The translations under genes and the position numbers were made by a program. A model generated the notes under the pieces. That model was not told where the DNA came from. It made no database searches and saw nothing but the letters and a program-made list of their open reading frames with translations. From an uncultured Actinomyces sp. (GTDB lineage: Bacteria; Actinomycetota; Actinomycetes; Actinomycetales; Actinomycetaceae), in assembly GCA_937926195.1 (NCBI GenBank), contig CALEXZ010000136.1, positions 1-11,687 of the forward strand: a stretch of DNA of 11,687 nucleotides. Reading direction: 5' to 3'. Within the stretch, counting starts at the first letter, position 1. Every line of letters starts with the position of its first letter. Of the stretch, positions 1 through 8,002 are shown piece by piece.

Positions 1-2
1 CC

Positions 3-560
3 CTGCTCAAGGCCCGCACCCTGTCCGACGTCGCCAAGTCGCTGACCTCCACCGGAGACATCACTCTGGCCCTGAGCGAGCCGGGCTCGACCTCCTCCAA
101 CCTCATCGGCTTCGAGGCGGGCGGGCGGCGCACGACGAGCCTGCTCACCGACGGCGACTACCCGCCGGTGCTGCGCCTGTTCCCGGAGACGACGACGATC
201 CACGCCACCGTCGGCCGCGAGGAGCTCATGGGCGCCGTGCGACGCGTGAGCCTCGTGGCCGACCGCTCGACGCCGATCCACATGAGCTTCACCCAGGGCA
301 ACCTCGCCCTGGACGCCGGCAGCGTCGAGGACGCCCAGGCCTCCGAGCAGCTCGTCGCCCACCTTGAGGGCGAGGACATCACGACGGCCTTCAACCCGGG
401 CTACCTGCTCGACGGGCTTGGTGCCGTCACCCAGCCCTACGTCACCCTCGCCTTCACCCACGCCTCCAAGCCGGCCGTGCTCACGGGCGTGGAGTCCATC
501 GGCGGTGAGCCCGACCCCTCCTTCCGGTACCTCATCATGCCGATCCGCTTCGGCGCCTGA
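3..560 (+). CDS. dnaN: DNA polymerase III beta sliding clamp (partial, C-terminal part)
   Basis: The beta clamp forms a ring on DNA that tethers replicative polymerase and recruits other replication and repair factors. The window opens inside the gene. The frame starting at base 3 runs 185 residues to a TGA at 558-560, about half of the usual 370-390, so domain 1 and part of domain 2 lie upstream. Visible family traits are a DGDYPPVLRLFP segment early in the fragment, RRVSLVADRSTPIHMSF in the middle, and the C-terminal YLIMPIRFGA, which matches the P-M/I-R-(L/F) tail that closes the third clamp domain. recF starts 7 nt later, the standard order in actinobacteria. The 5' end is missing because of the window edge, not truncation of the gene. 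The identification is firm from the protein tail and the neighbours. Confidence 0.95.
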   Translation: MLKARTLSDVAKSLTSTGDITLALSEPGSTSSNLIGFEAGGRRTTSLLTDGDYPPVLRLFPETTTIHATVGREELMGAVRRVSLVADRSTPIHMSFTQGNLALDAGSVEDAQASEQLVAHLEGEDITTAFNPGYLLDGLGAVTQPYVTLAFTHASKPAVLTGVESIGGEPDPSFRYLIMPIRFGA

Positions 561-567
561 GGGTGGC

Positions 568-1779
568 GTGTACGTCTCTGACCTCGCGCTCGACGACTTC
601 CGCTCCTACGAGCACCTCGTCGTCTCCCTCGAGCCCGGGACGACGACCTTCGTCGGTCCCAACGGCCAGGGCAAGACCAACCTCGTGGAGGCCGTCGGCT
701 ACCTGTCGACGCTCTCCAGCCACCGGGTCGGTGCCGAGTCGGCGCTCGTGCGCCGCGCCGCCCCGGGTGGGGACCAGCCCGGCGGCGCGGTCGTGCGGGC
801 CCGGGTCGTGCACGGCGAGCGCCCCACCGTCCTGGAGGTGGAGATCATCTCCGGCAAGGCCAACCGGGCCAGGCTCAACCGGGGCCAGACCCGCCCGCGC
901 GAGCTCCTCGGCGTGCTGCGCACCGTCACCTTCGCTCCCGAGGACCTGGCGCTCGTGCGCGAGGAGCCCAGCGTGCGCCGTCGGCTCCTCGACGACCTTG
1001 CCGTGACCCTGCGGCCGGCACTGGCCGGGGTGCGTGCCGACCACGACCGGATCCTCACCCAGCGCGCCAGCCTGCTCAAGGCCGCCCGGGCGAGCCGGGG
1101 GCGCAGCGCCTCGATGATGACGAGCCTGGAGGTGTGGGACACCCAGCTCGCCACGGCCGCCGCCCGCCTCATCGCCGCACGTGTCGACGTCCTCGCCCGG
1201 CTGCGTCCCTGGATCGCCTCCTGCTACGCCGCCGTCAGCGAGGCCCAGTCGCAGGCCGAGGTGGCCTACCGCTCGAGCCTGCTCCTGCGCGAGGGGGCGA
1301 CGGAGCCCGACCCGCGCCGGGGCGGGGACTGGCTCGACGAGCAGGCCCAGCTGTGCGACGTCGAGGCCACGACCGCGCGCCTCGTGTCGGTCATGGCGGA
1401 CCTGCGCCCGCGGGAGGTCGAGAGGGGAGCCAACCTCGTGGGCGCCCACCGCGACGACCTGTCGCTGTTCATCGGCGGCTTGCCCGCCAAGGGCTTCGCC
1501 TCCCACGGTGAGCAGTGGTCGATGGCCCTGGCCCTGAGGCTGGCCTCCTACGAGATGCTGCGCCACGACGTCGACGCCTTCGGCGGGGACGGTGAGCCCG
1601 TCCTCGTCCTCGATGACGTCTTCGCCTCCCTGGACGCGCGCCGCCGTAGGGCCCTGACACGGGTGGTCGCGGGGGCGCAGCAGGCGCTGGTGACCGCGGC
1701 CGTCGACGAGGACGTTCCCAGCGAGCTCGAGGGTGCGCGCTTCAGGGTCGAGCGCTCCACACTCACGGCGGTGGCCTGA
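568..1779 (+). CDS. recF: RecF, DNA replication/repair SMC-like ATPase
   Basis: RecF is an SMC-like ATPase that, with RecO and RecR, helps load RecA at single-strand gaps. The product is 403 residues, within the family's range. It begins MYVSDLALDDFRSYEHL, a typical RecF N-terminus. The Walker A loop GPNGQGKT is at residues 30-37, the SHGEQWSMALALRL signature segment lies around 312-325, and Walker B VLVLDD is near 345-350, followed by the D-loop FASLD. I chose the GTG at 568 because homology begins exactly there. The open frame extends to 364 only through the dnaN coding region in another frame. A purine-rich GAGGG at 559-563 overlaps the dnaN stop and is rather close to the start, so translation may depend on coupling with dnaN. 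The gap to the next gene is a single base. Confidence 0.96.
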   Translation: MYVSDLALDDFRSYEHLVVSLEPGTTTFVGPNGQGKTNLVEAVGYLSTLSSHRVGAESALVRRAAPGGDQPGGAVVRARVVHGERPTVLEVEIISGKANRARLNRGQTRPRELLGVLRTVTFAPEDLALVREEPSVRRRLLDDLAVTLRPALAGVRADHDRILTQRASLLKAARASRGRSASMMTSLEVWDTQLATAAARLIAARVDVLARLRPWIASCYAAVSEAQSQAEVAYRSSLLLREGATEPDPRRGGDWLDEQAQLCDVEATTARLVSVMADLRPREVERGANLVGAHRDDLSLFIGGLPAKGFASHGEQWSMALALRLASYEMLRHDVDAFGGDGEPVLVLDDVFASLDARRRRALTRVVAGAQQALVTAAVDEDVPSELEGARFRVERSTLTAVA

Positions 1780-1780
1780 G

Positions 1781-2479
1781 GTGGCTCGCGCGCCTGTGCC
1801 CGCAGCGGAGCCGGACCGCCCGGAGACGGCGGCCGCCCGCCCCGTGGAGGAGGACGACGCCCTGGCCCTGCAGGTCGTCGCCCGCGCCCAGGCCCGGGCC
1901 TGGGGCTCGGGCGACGAGCGTCAGCGTCTGGCGCGCGAGGCGGTCGGGGAGGACGGGGTGGCCGCATGGGACGCGCCGCGACGCCGTCGGCCCGGCGGTG
2001 AGGCGGGCGCGGGCGACGAGGAGGACCACGGGCCGGGGCTTGCGCGCGGACGCGACCGGCCGGGACCCACGCGCTTCGACCCGCGCCCGGGCGGACGCGA
2101 GCTCGGGGACGCCTTCGCTGAGCGCGGGTGGGCGGGCAAGCTCGCCATGGCGCAGCTCGCCGTCGCCTGGCCGCAGATCGTCGGTGAGAGGGTGGCCGAG
2201 CACACCCGGGTGGTGGCCTTTGAGGTCGGGCGGCTCGACGTGCAGGCCTCGTCGACGGCGTGGGCCCAGCAGCTCAGGCTTCTCATGCCCTCGATCCAGC
2301 GGGAGGTCGACGCCGAGCTGGAGCGGATCACGGCCGCCAGGCCCGGACCCGGGGGCAGACGTCGGGTCGAGGTTCCCGCCGTCGAGGTCAGGGTGCTGGG
2401 ACCTACCGGGCCGCGCTGGGGGCACGGCCGTTTCGGTGCGGCCCGCGGTGGACGCGGACCCCGGGACACCTACGGCTGA
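1781..2479 (+). CDS. dciA: DUF721 / DciA-family replicative helicase-loading protein
   Basis: DUF721 proteins include DciA, which is known to help load or activate the replicative helicase DnaB in bacteria lacking DnaC or DnaI. That role is carried over from the family. The product is 232 residues from a GTG at 1781, one base after the recF stop, so translational coupling is likely. Residues 1-105 are low-complexity, rich in Ala, Arg, Gly, Pro and acidic residues, and probably disordered. The DUF721 core is about 106-182 and contains RGWAGKLAMAQLAVAWPQIV, then RLDVQASSTAWAQQLRLL. The tail from about 187 is again Gly/Arg/Pro-rich. The position between recF and gyrB is the usual actinobacterial one. 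The open frame continues upstream to 1733, but that part lies inside recF and lacks similarity. The family call is firm; the mechanism in this organism is inferred. Confidence 0.88.
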   Translation: MARAPVPAAEPDRPETAAARPVEEDDALALQVVARAQARAWGSGDERQRLAREAVGEDGVAAWDAPRRRRPGGEAGAGDEEDHGPGLARGRDRPGPTRFDPRPGGRELGDAFAERGWAGKLAMAQLAVAWPQIVGERVAEHTRVVAFEVGRLDVQASSTAWAQQLRLLMPSIQREVDAELERITAARPGPGGRRRVEVPAVEVRVLGPTGPRWGHGRFGAARGGRGPRDTYG

Positions 2480-2601
2480 CGCGGGAGGGTTGCCCGGCAG
2501 CTCGAGAGGGTGAGACTGCCCACGCCGCGCGCGGGGCCGCCGGATGGGGTGAGCAGGGGCGGTCACGCTAGAATCGCGCTGGAAATGCCCATGGTGCGCC
2601 T

Positions 2602-2622
2602 TGGGTACCACGCACGTACCCA
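2602..2622 (+). promoter_or_regulatory. Hairpin in the gyrB leader
   Basis: TGGGTAC (2602-2608) and GTACCCA (2616-2622) form a perfect 7-bp stem around a 7-nt loop, CACGCAC. The loop's CGCAC is complementary to GTGCG at 2594-2598 just upstream, so a pseudoknot or an alternative fold is possible. It falls between the candidate transcription start and the gyrB start codon. Function is unknown, and hairpins arise easily in sequence this GC-rich. Confidence 0.4.
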
Positions 2623-2641
2623 CCTACACGAGGCGGCCCCC

Positions 2642-2673
2642 GACCCGGAATCGGCCGTCTGAGGGATCGGGTC
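2642..2673 (+). promoter_or_regulatory. Second, alternative hairpin in the gyrB leader
   Basis: GACCCG (2642-2647) can pair with CGGGTC (2668-2673) across a 20-nt loop. A shorter CCGA/TCGG stem around 2641-2654 would compete with it. It lies about 19-50 nt upstream of the gyrB ribosome binding site. A regulatory role is conjecture. Confidence 0.25.
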
Positions 2674-2707
2674 CCACCCGGCGCACAGAACGAGGAGCAC
2701 CTGACAC

Positions 2708-4792
2708 GTGTCTGACCAGGACCAGCCTGTGACCACCGCAGCAGCGAACCCCGAGCCGACCGAGAACCACTCCGTGGGCCAGGGCAGCGCCGACTACGGC
2801 GCCAGCGACATCACCGTCCTCGAGGGCCTGGAGGCGGTGCGCAAGCGCCCCGGCATGTACATCGGCTCCACCGGTGAGCGCGGCCTGCACCACCTCGTCT
2901 ACGAGGTCGTCGACAATGCCGTGGACGAGGCCCTGGCAGGCTACTGCGACCACATCGAGGTCACCATCCAGGCCGACGGGGGCCTCAGGGTCGTCGACAA
3001 CGGCCGCGGCATCCCCGTCGACGAGCACCCTACCGAGCACCGTCCCACCGTCGAGGTCGTCATGACGATCCTGCACGCCGGCGGCAAGTTCGGCGGTGGC
3101 GGCTACGCCGTCTCCGGCGGCCTGCACGGCGTGGGCATCAGCGTCGTCAACGCCCTGTCGACGCGCGTGGACACCGAGATCCGCCGCCAGGGCCACGTGT
3201 GGCGCATGAGCTTCGGTGACGGCGGCAAGCCCCGTACCGAGCTCGTCAAGGGTGAGGCCACCGACACCACCGGCACCACCCAGACCTTCTACCCGGACCC
3301 GGAGATCTTCGAGACCGTCGAGTTCGACTACGAGACCCTGCGCCGTCGGTTCCAGCAGATGGCCTTCCTCAACAAGGGCCTGCGCATCACCCTCGCCGAC
3401 GAGCGTGAGGGTGTCACCGACGAGGGCGACGAGATCACCGGCGACGAGATGGGTCCCGCCGACGACCCCGTCAAGGGTCACCGCCAGGTCTCCTACTGCT
3501 ACGCCAACGGACTGCACGACTACGTCGCCTTCCTCAACAAGGCCAAGAAGGTCGAGCTCATCCACCCCGAGATCATCGACTTCGAGGCCGAGCAGCGCCT
3601 CGACGAGGTGCGCGGCATCAGCCTCGAGATCGCCATGCAGTGGACCAGCGCCTACTCCGAGTCGGTGCACACCTACGCCAACACGATCAACACGACCGAG
3701 GGCGGCACGCACGAGGAGGGCTTCCGCACGGCCCTGACGAGCCTCGTCAACCGCTACGGACGCGACAAGGGCATCATCAAGGACAAGGACGACAACCTCA
3801 CCGGTGACGACATCCGGGAGGGCCTGACCGCCGTCATCTCCGTCAAGCTCTCCGAGCCCCAGTTCGAGGGGCAGACGAAGACCAAGCTCGGCAACACCGA
3901 GGCACGCACCTTCGTCCTGCAGACCGTCAACGCCAAGCTCGGTGACTGGTTCGACTCCCACCCCACCGAGGCCAAGGCGATCGTCTCCAAGGCCATGCAG
4001 GCCGCGGCCGCCCGTGTGGCCGCCCGCAAGGCCCGTGAGGCCACCCGCCGCAAGGGCGTCCTGGAATCCGCCTCCATGCCCGGCAAGCTGCGCGACTGCT
4101 CCAGCCGCAACGCCGCCGACTGCGAGATCTTCATCGTCGAGGGTGACTCCGCCGGGGGCTCCGCCGTCGGCGGCCGTGACCCCGAGCACCAGGCGATCAT
4201 GCCGATCCGCGGCAAGATCCTCAACGTCGAGAAGGCCCGCCTGGACCGGGCCCTGTCCTCGGACACGATCCGCTCCCTCATCACGGCCTTCGGCACCGGC
4301 ATCGGTGAGGACTTCGACATCGCCCGGCTGCGCTACGGCAAGATCGTCATCATGGCCGACGCCGACGTCGACGGCCAGCACATCGCCACGCTCCTGCTCA
4401 CCCTGCTGTTCCGCTACATGCGTCCCCTCATCGAGCAGGGCCACACGTACATCGCCATGCCGCCGCTGTACCGCCTCAAGTGGTCCAACGCCGACCACGA
4501 GTTCGCCTACTCCGACGCCGAGCGCGACCACCTGCTGCGCGCCGGTGCCGAGGCCGGGCGCCGCCTGCCCAAGGAGGGCGGCATCCAGCGCTACAAGGGT
4601 CTGGGCGAGATGAACGACCACGAGCTGTGGGAGACGACGATGGACCCGGCCACCCGCATCCTCAAGAAGGTCACCCTCGACGAGGCGGCCGACGCCGACG
4701 AGACCTTCTCGATCCTCATGGGCGACGACGTCGAGCAGCGCCGTTCCTTCATCCAGCGCAACGCCGCCGACGTGCGCTTCCTCGACATCTGA
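2708..4792 (+). CDS. gyrB: DNA gyrase subunit B (ATPase and TOPRIM subunit)
   Basis: GyrB supplies ATP hydrolysis and the TOPRIM metal site of the A2B2 gyrase that introduces negative supercoils. The product is 694 residues from a GTG with a GAGGAG site 10 nt upstream. GHKL ATPase motifs are visible: catalytic Glu66 and Mg-binding Asn70 in YEVVDNAVDEA, DNGRGIP at 97-103, and the lid GGLHGVG at 137-143. The ATP-sensing QTK triad is at 389-391. TOPRIM residues are EGDSAGG at 478-484 and DADVDG at 551-556. The C-terminal tail includes RYKGLGEMN, which contacts GyrA. There is no gammaproteobacterial-type TOPRIM insertion, consistent with the shorter length. The first 30 residues are a variable, probably flexible leader. 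gyrA follows 39 nt later in the same direction, probably on one transcript. Confidence 0.98.
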   Translation: MSDQDQPVTTAAANPEPTENHSVGQGSADYGASDITVLEGLEAVRKRPGMYIGSTGERGLHHLVYEVVDNAVDEALAGYCDHIEVTIQADGGLRVVDNGRGIPVDEHPTEHRPTVEVVMTILHAGGKFGGGGYAVSGGLHGVGISVVNALSTRVDTEIRRQGHVWRMSFGDGGKPRTELVKGEATDTTGTTQTFYPDPEIFETVEFDYETLRRRFQQMAFLNKGLRITLADEREGVTDEGDEITGDEMGPADDPVKGHRQVSYCYANGLHDYVAFLNKAKKVELIHPEIIDFEAEQRLDEVRGISLEIAMQWTSAYSESVHTYANTINTTEGGTHEEGFRTALTSLVNRYGRDKGIIKDKDDNLTGDDIREGLTAVISVKLSEPQFEGQTKTKLGNTEARTFVLQTVNAKLGDWFDSHPTEAKAIVSKAMQAAAARVAARKAREATRRKGVLESASMPGKLRDCSSRNAADCEIFIVEGDSAGGSAVGGRDPEHQAIMPIRGKILNVEKARLDRALSSDTIRSLITAFGTGIGEDFDIARLRYGKIVIMADADVDGQHIATLLLTLLFRYMRPLIEQGHTYIAMPPLYRLKWSNADHEFAYSDAERDHLLRAGAEAGRRLPKEGGIQRYKGLGEMNDHELWETTMDPATRILKKVTLDEAADADETFSILMGDDVEQRRSFIQRNAADVRFLDI

Positions 4793-4831
4793 CCCGCCCG
4801 CCTCAGCCGGCAGCAAAGGAACCCAGCCACT

Positions 4832-7471
4832 GTGAGTGACGAGACCACGAACCTTCCCGTCGAGGAGCAGACCCACGACCGCGTCCAGCCGGTCGACCTC
4901 CAGATGGAGATGCAACGCTCCTACCTCGACTACGCGATGAGCGTCATCGTCGGGCGCGCCCTACCGGACGTGCGCGACGGCCTCAAGCCCGTCCACCGCC
5001 GCGTCCTGTACGCCATGTACGACGGCGGCTACCGCCCTACCTCCTCCTTCTCCAAGTCCTCGCGCGTCGTCGGCGAGGTCATGGGTAACTACCACCCGCA
5101 CGGTGACGCGGCGATCTACGACGCCCTGGCCCGGCTCGTGCAGTGGTGGTCCCTGCGCTACCCGCTGGTGGCCGGGCAGGGCAACTTCGGCACCCCCGGC
5201 AACCTCGGGCCCGCCGCCCCGCGGTACACCGAGTGCAAGATGGCGCCCCTGGCCATGGAGATGGTCCGCGACATCGACGAGGAGAGCGTCGACTTCCAGG
5301 ACAACTACGACGGCAAGAACCAGGAGCCGACGATCCTGCCGGCTCGCTTCCCGAACCTGCTGGTCAACGGCAGCGAGGGCATCGCCGTCGGCATGGCCAC
5401 CCGCATCCCCCCGCACAACCTGCGTGAGGTCGCCGCCGGCGTCCAGTGGTTCCTCGAGCACCCGCAGGCCTCCCGTGAGGAGCTGCTCGAGGCGCTCATC
5501 GAGCGCATCCCCGGCCCCGACTTCCCCACCGGTGCCACCATCCTGGGGCGGCGCGGCATCGAGGAGGCCTACCGCACCGGCCGCGGCTCGATCACCCAGC
5601 GCGCCGTCGTCAGCGTCGAGGAGATCCAGGGGCGCCAGTGCCTCGTGGTCACCGAGCTGCCCTACCAGGTCAACCCCGACAACCTGGCCGACAAGATCGC
5701 CCAGCTCGTGCGCGACGGCCAGATCAACGGCATCGCGGACATCCGCGACGAGACCAGCGGGCGTACGGGCCAGCGGCTCGTCATCGTGCTCAAGCGTGAC
5801 GCCGTCGCCAAGGTGGTCCTCAACAACCTGTACAAGCGCACGCCCCTGCAGGACAACTTCCCGGCCAACATGCTCGCCCTCGTGGACGGCGTGCCCCGCA
5901 CGCTGAGCCTCGACGGCTTCGTGCGCCACTGGGTCAACCACCAGATCGACGTCATCGTGCGCCGCTCGCGCTTCCGGCTGCGCAAGGCCGAGGAGCGTCT
6001 GCACATCCTGGCCGGCCTGCTCAAGGCCATCGACGCGCTCGACGCCGTCATCGCCCTCATCCGCCGTTCCCCGACGGCCGACGAGGCCCGCACGGGACTC
6101 ATGGGGCTGCTGGGTGTGGACGAGATCCAGGCCGACGCCATCCTGTCCCTGCAGCTGCGTCGCCTCGCGGCCCTCGAGCGCCTCAAGATCCAGCAGGAGG
6201 CCGAGGAGCTGCAGGCCCGCGTCGACGACCTCAAGGAGATCATTGCCTCCCCCGAGCGCCAGCGTGGCATCGTCTCCGCCGAGCTCGCCGAGATCGTCGA
6301 CAAGTACGGCGACGAGCGCCGCACGCGGATCGTGCCCTTCGACGGCGAGATGAGCATGGAGGACCTCATCCCCGAGGAGGAGGTCGTCGTGACGATCACC
6401 CGCTCGGGCTACGTCAAGCGCACGCGCACCGACCAGTACCGCTCGCAGCACCGCGGCGGCAAGGGCGTCAAGGGCGCGGCCCTGCGTGAGGACGACGTCG
6501 TCGACCACTTCTTCGTCACCACCACCCACCACTGGCTCCTGTTCTTCACGAACCTGGGGCGGGTGTACCGCGCCAAGGGCTACGAGCTGCCCGAGGGCGG
6601 CCGTGACGCCAAGGGCCAGCACGTGGCGAACCTGCTGGCCTTCCAGCGGGGTGAGGAGATCGCCCAGGTCCTGGACCTCAAGGACTACGCGCAGGCGGAC
6701 TACCTCGTGCTGGCAACGCGTCGCGGCCGGGTCAAGAAGACCCGCCTGACGGACTACGACTCGCCGCGCTCGGCGGGACTCATCGCCATCAACCTGCGTG
6801 AGGACGAGGACGGCCAGGCCGACGAGCTCGTCTCCGCGAGCCTGCTCAGTGACGGCCAGGACCTGCTCCTCGTCTCCCGCCACGGGCAGTCGACGCGCTT
6901 CACGGCCGGCGACGACGAGCTGCGCACCATGGGACGTGCGACCAGCGGTGTCACAGGCATGCGCTTCCGCGGAGACGACTCGCTGCTGGCGATGGACGTT
7001 GTCGACCCGGCGTGGACAGACGCGGACCTGTTCGTCGTCACCGAGGGCGGCTTCGCCAAGCGCACGAACGTCCAGGAGTACCCGACCAAGCACCGTGGCG
7101 GACTGGGGGTCAAGGTCGCCAACCTCGTCGAGCAGCGCGGCGAGCTCGTGGGGGCGCTGGTGACGGCGCCGTCGGACGAGGTCCTGTGCATCATGGCCTC
7201 CGGGAAGGTCGTGCGCTCGGCCGTCGCGGAGGTCTCGGTGACCGGACGCAACACCCAGGGCGTCACCTTCGCCAAGCCGGAGGAGGGCGACCGCATCATC
7301 GCGGTGGCCCGCAACACCGAGCGCGAGCTCGACGGCGACGAGAGCGCCGCAGACGGCAAGGACGGCGCCGAGGGTGCCGCGCCCCCGGCTGTGATGGTGG
7401 GCTCCGCCCCCTCCGCCGAGGACGCTGACGCGGTAGCGTTGGCCGACGACGACAGTGAGGAGCAGGCATGA
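4832..7471 (+). CDS. gyrA: DNA gyrase subunit A (cleavage-religation subunit)
   Basis: GyrA cuts and reseals the gate DNA segment and wraps DNA to give negative supercoiling. The product is 879 residues from a GTG, with AAAGGA at 4815-4820 as a rather distant ribosome binding site. The catalytic tyrosine is Tyr132 in AAPRYTE. The quinolone-binding helix reads HPHGDAAIYD, with Ala93 and Ala94 where E. coli has Ser83-Ala84, and Asp97 matching Asp87. Residues from about 515 form the six-bladed DNA-wrapping domain. It carries the GyrA-box QHRGGKG at 539-545 and a second RGG motif, KHRGGLG, at 753-759. The last 50 or so residues are an acidic Ala/Asp/Glu-rich tail, probably disordered. The stop overlaps the next gene by ATGA, implying coupled translation. 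GyrA rather than ParC is supported by the box and the gyrB partner. Confidence 0.98.
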   Translation: MSDETTNLPVEEQTHDRVQPVDLQMEMQRSYLDYAMSVIVGRALPDVRDGLKPVHRRVLYAMYDGGYRPTSSFSKSSRVVGEVMGNYHPHGDAAIYDALARLVQWWSLRYPLVAGQGNFGTPGNLGPAAPRYTECKMAPLAMEMVRDIDEESVDFQDNYDGKNQEPTILPARFPNLLVNGSEGIAVGMATRIPPHNLREVAAGVQWFLEHPQASREELLEALIERIPGPDFPTGATILGRRGIEEAYRTGRGSITQRAVVSVEEIQGRQCLVVTELPYQVNPDNLADKIAQLVRDGQINGIADIRDETSGRTGQRLVIVLKRDAVAKVVLNNLYKRTPLQDNFPANMLALVDGVPRTLSLDGFVRHWVNHQIDVIVRRSRFRLRKAEERLHILAGLLKAIDALDAVIALIRRSPTADEARTGLMGLLGVDEIQADAILSLQLRRLAALERLKIQQEAEELQARVDDLKEIIASPERQRGIVSAELAEIVDKYGDERRTRIVPFDGEMSMEDLIPEEEVVVTITRSGYVKRTRTDQYRSQHRGGKGVKGAALREDDVVDHFFVTTTHHWLLFFTNLGRVYRAKGYELPEGGRDAKGQHVANLLAFQRGEEIAQVLDLKDYAQADYLVLATRRGRVKKTRLTDYDSPRSAGLIAINLREDEDGQADELVSASLLSDGQDLLLVSRHGQSTRFTAGDDELRTMGRATSGVTGMRFRGDDSLLAMDVVDPAWTDADLFVVTEGGFAKRTNVQEYPTKHRGGLGVKVANLVEQRGELVGALVTAPSDEVLCIMASGKVVRSAVAEVSVTGRNTQGVTFAKPEEGDRIIAVARNTERELDGDESAADGKDGAEGAAPPAVMVGSAPSAEDADAVALADDDSEEQA

Positions 7472-7953
7472 GCGACCCCGTTACCCACCCGCCCGTGAGC
7501 GGTCCGACGTTCGCCGGCGACCAGCCGCCGGCTCAGTACGAGGAGCTGCCGGCCTCCGTCCCGACGAGCCCGAGCGCCCCGTCCGAGCCGCGACGCGTGC
7601 GCCTGGCGCTGACGAGGATCAGCGCCCTGTCGGTCATGAAGATCTCGCTCCTGCTGTCCGTGGCCGCCGGGATCATGTTCGTCGTCGCTGTCTCGGTCGT
7701 GTGGTTCATGCTCGACTCCCTGCACGTGTTCTCCACGATCAAGGACCTCGTGGGCACGATGCTCGACTCGGAGTCCAACGCCTTCACGGCGCTGGTGGAG
7801 TACATGGAGTTCTCCAGCGCCTTCTCCATCTCGATCATCATCGCCGTGTTCAACATCTTCCTGTCCACGGCGCTGTCGACCATCGGGGCCCTGCTGTACA
7901 ACATCACGGCCGCCCTCGTGGGTGGGATTCATCTCACACTGGCAGACGAGTGA
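7468..7953 (+). CDS. DUF3566 domain-containing membrane protein
   Basis: This is a 161-residue inner-membrane protein of unknown function. It belongs to the DUF3566 family found just after gyrA in many actinobacteria (the Rv0007 position in M. tuberculosis). Residues 1-43 are Pro/Ser-rich and cytosolic-looking. RRVRLALTRISALSVMKISL leads into a first membrane helix at about 58-83. An amphipathic stretch (84-117) follows, then one or two hydrophobic segments over 118-153 ending VGGIHLTLADE. The ATG at 7468 overlaps the gyrA TGA (7469-7471), and GAGGAG at 7457-7462 gives a well-placed ribosome binding site, so the start is secure. Co-transcription with gyrase is very likely. Conservation of position suggests a link to envelope or growth functions, but nothing in the sequence defines its job. 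Confidence 0.88.
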   Translation: MSDPVTHPPVSGPTFAGDQPPAQYEELPASVPTSPSAPSEPRRVRLALTRISALSVMKISLLLSVAAGIMFVVAVSVVWFMLDSLHVFSTIKDLVGTMLDSESNAFTALVEYMEFSSAFSISIIIAVFNIFLSTALSTIGALLYNITAALVGGIHLTLADE

Positions 7954-7959
7954 CCCGAT

Positions 7960-7989
7960 TTGGTCGCTGAGGACCGGACGGGTTAGTCT
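7960..7989 (+). promoter_or_regulatory. Candidate promoter for tRNA-Ile
   Basis: TTGGTC (7960-7965) and TAGTCT (7984-7989) are 18 nt apart and resemble actinobacterial sigma-70-type -35 and TANNNT -10 boxes. Initiation would fall near 7996, a few bases before the tRNA at 8003. Both matches are partial, so confidence is moderate. Confidence 0.4.
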
Positions 7990-7998
7990 CATCCGGTC
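7972..7998 (+). terminator. Inverted repeat after the gyrase operon, possible terminator
   Basis: GACCGGA (7972-7978) and TCCGGTC (7992-7998) form a perfect 7-bp stem with a 13-nt loop, 18 nt after the DUF3566 stop. No T-run follows. It overlaps the candidate tRNA promoter, so it could be a weak terminator, a processing hairpin or coincidental. Confidence 0.3.
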
Positions 7999-8002
7999 GC
8001 AC

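Larger units (their letters stand above)
2480..2707 (+). promoter_or_regulatory. gyrB upstream region with candidate -10 element
   Basis: This 228-nt gap separates dciA from gyrB and has no convincing gene. TAGAAT at 2569-2574 matches the actinobacterial TANNNT -10 pattern in five of six TATAAT positions and would start transcription near 2581, giving a leader of about 127 nt. No good -35 hexamer is seen 16-18 nt upstream. GAGGAG at 2692-2697 is the gyrB ribosome binding site, 10 nt before the GTG. A 10-nt GC palindrome lies at 2525-2534. Promoter position is inferred. Confidence 0.5.

Noticed and set aside
364..567. Upstream extension of the recF frame
   Set aside because: It lies within dnaN in another frame, reads as Pro/Ser/Arg-rich nonsense, and RecF homology begins at the GTG at 568.
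2624..4915. Long minus-strand open frame of over 700 codons opposite gyrB
   Set aside because: It is the mirror of gyrB's codon bias in high-GC DNA; the translation is low-complexity Val/Leu/Gly/Asp and has no family features.
4961..7093. Long minus-strand open frame opposite gyrA
   Set aside because: The same mirror effect; the plus strand encodes an intact GyrA with all motifs.
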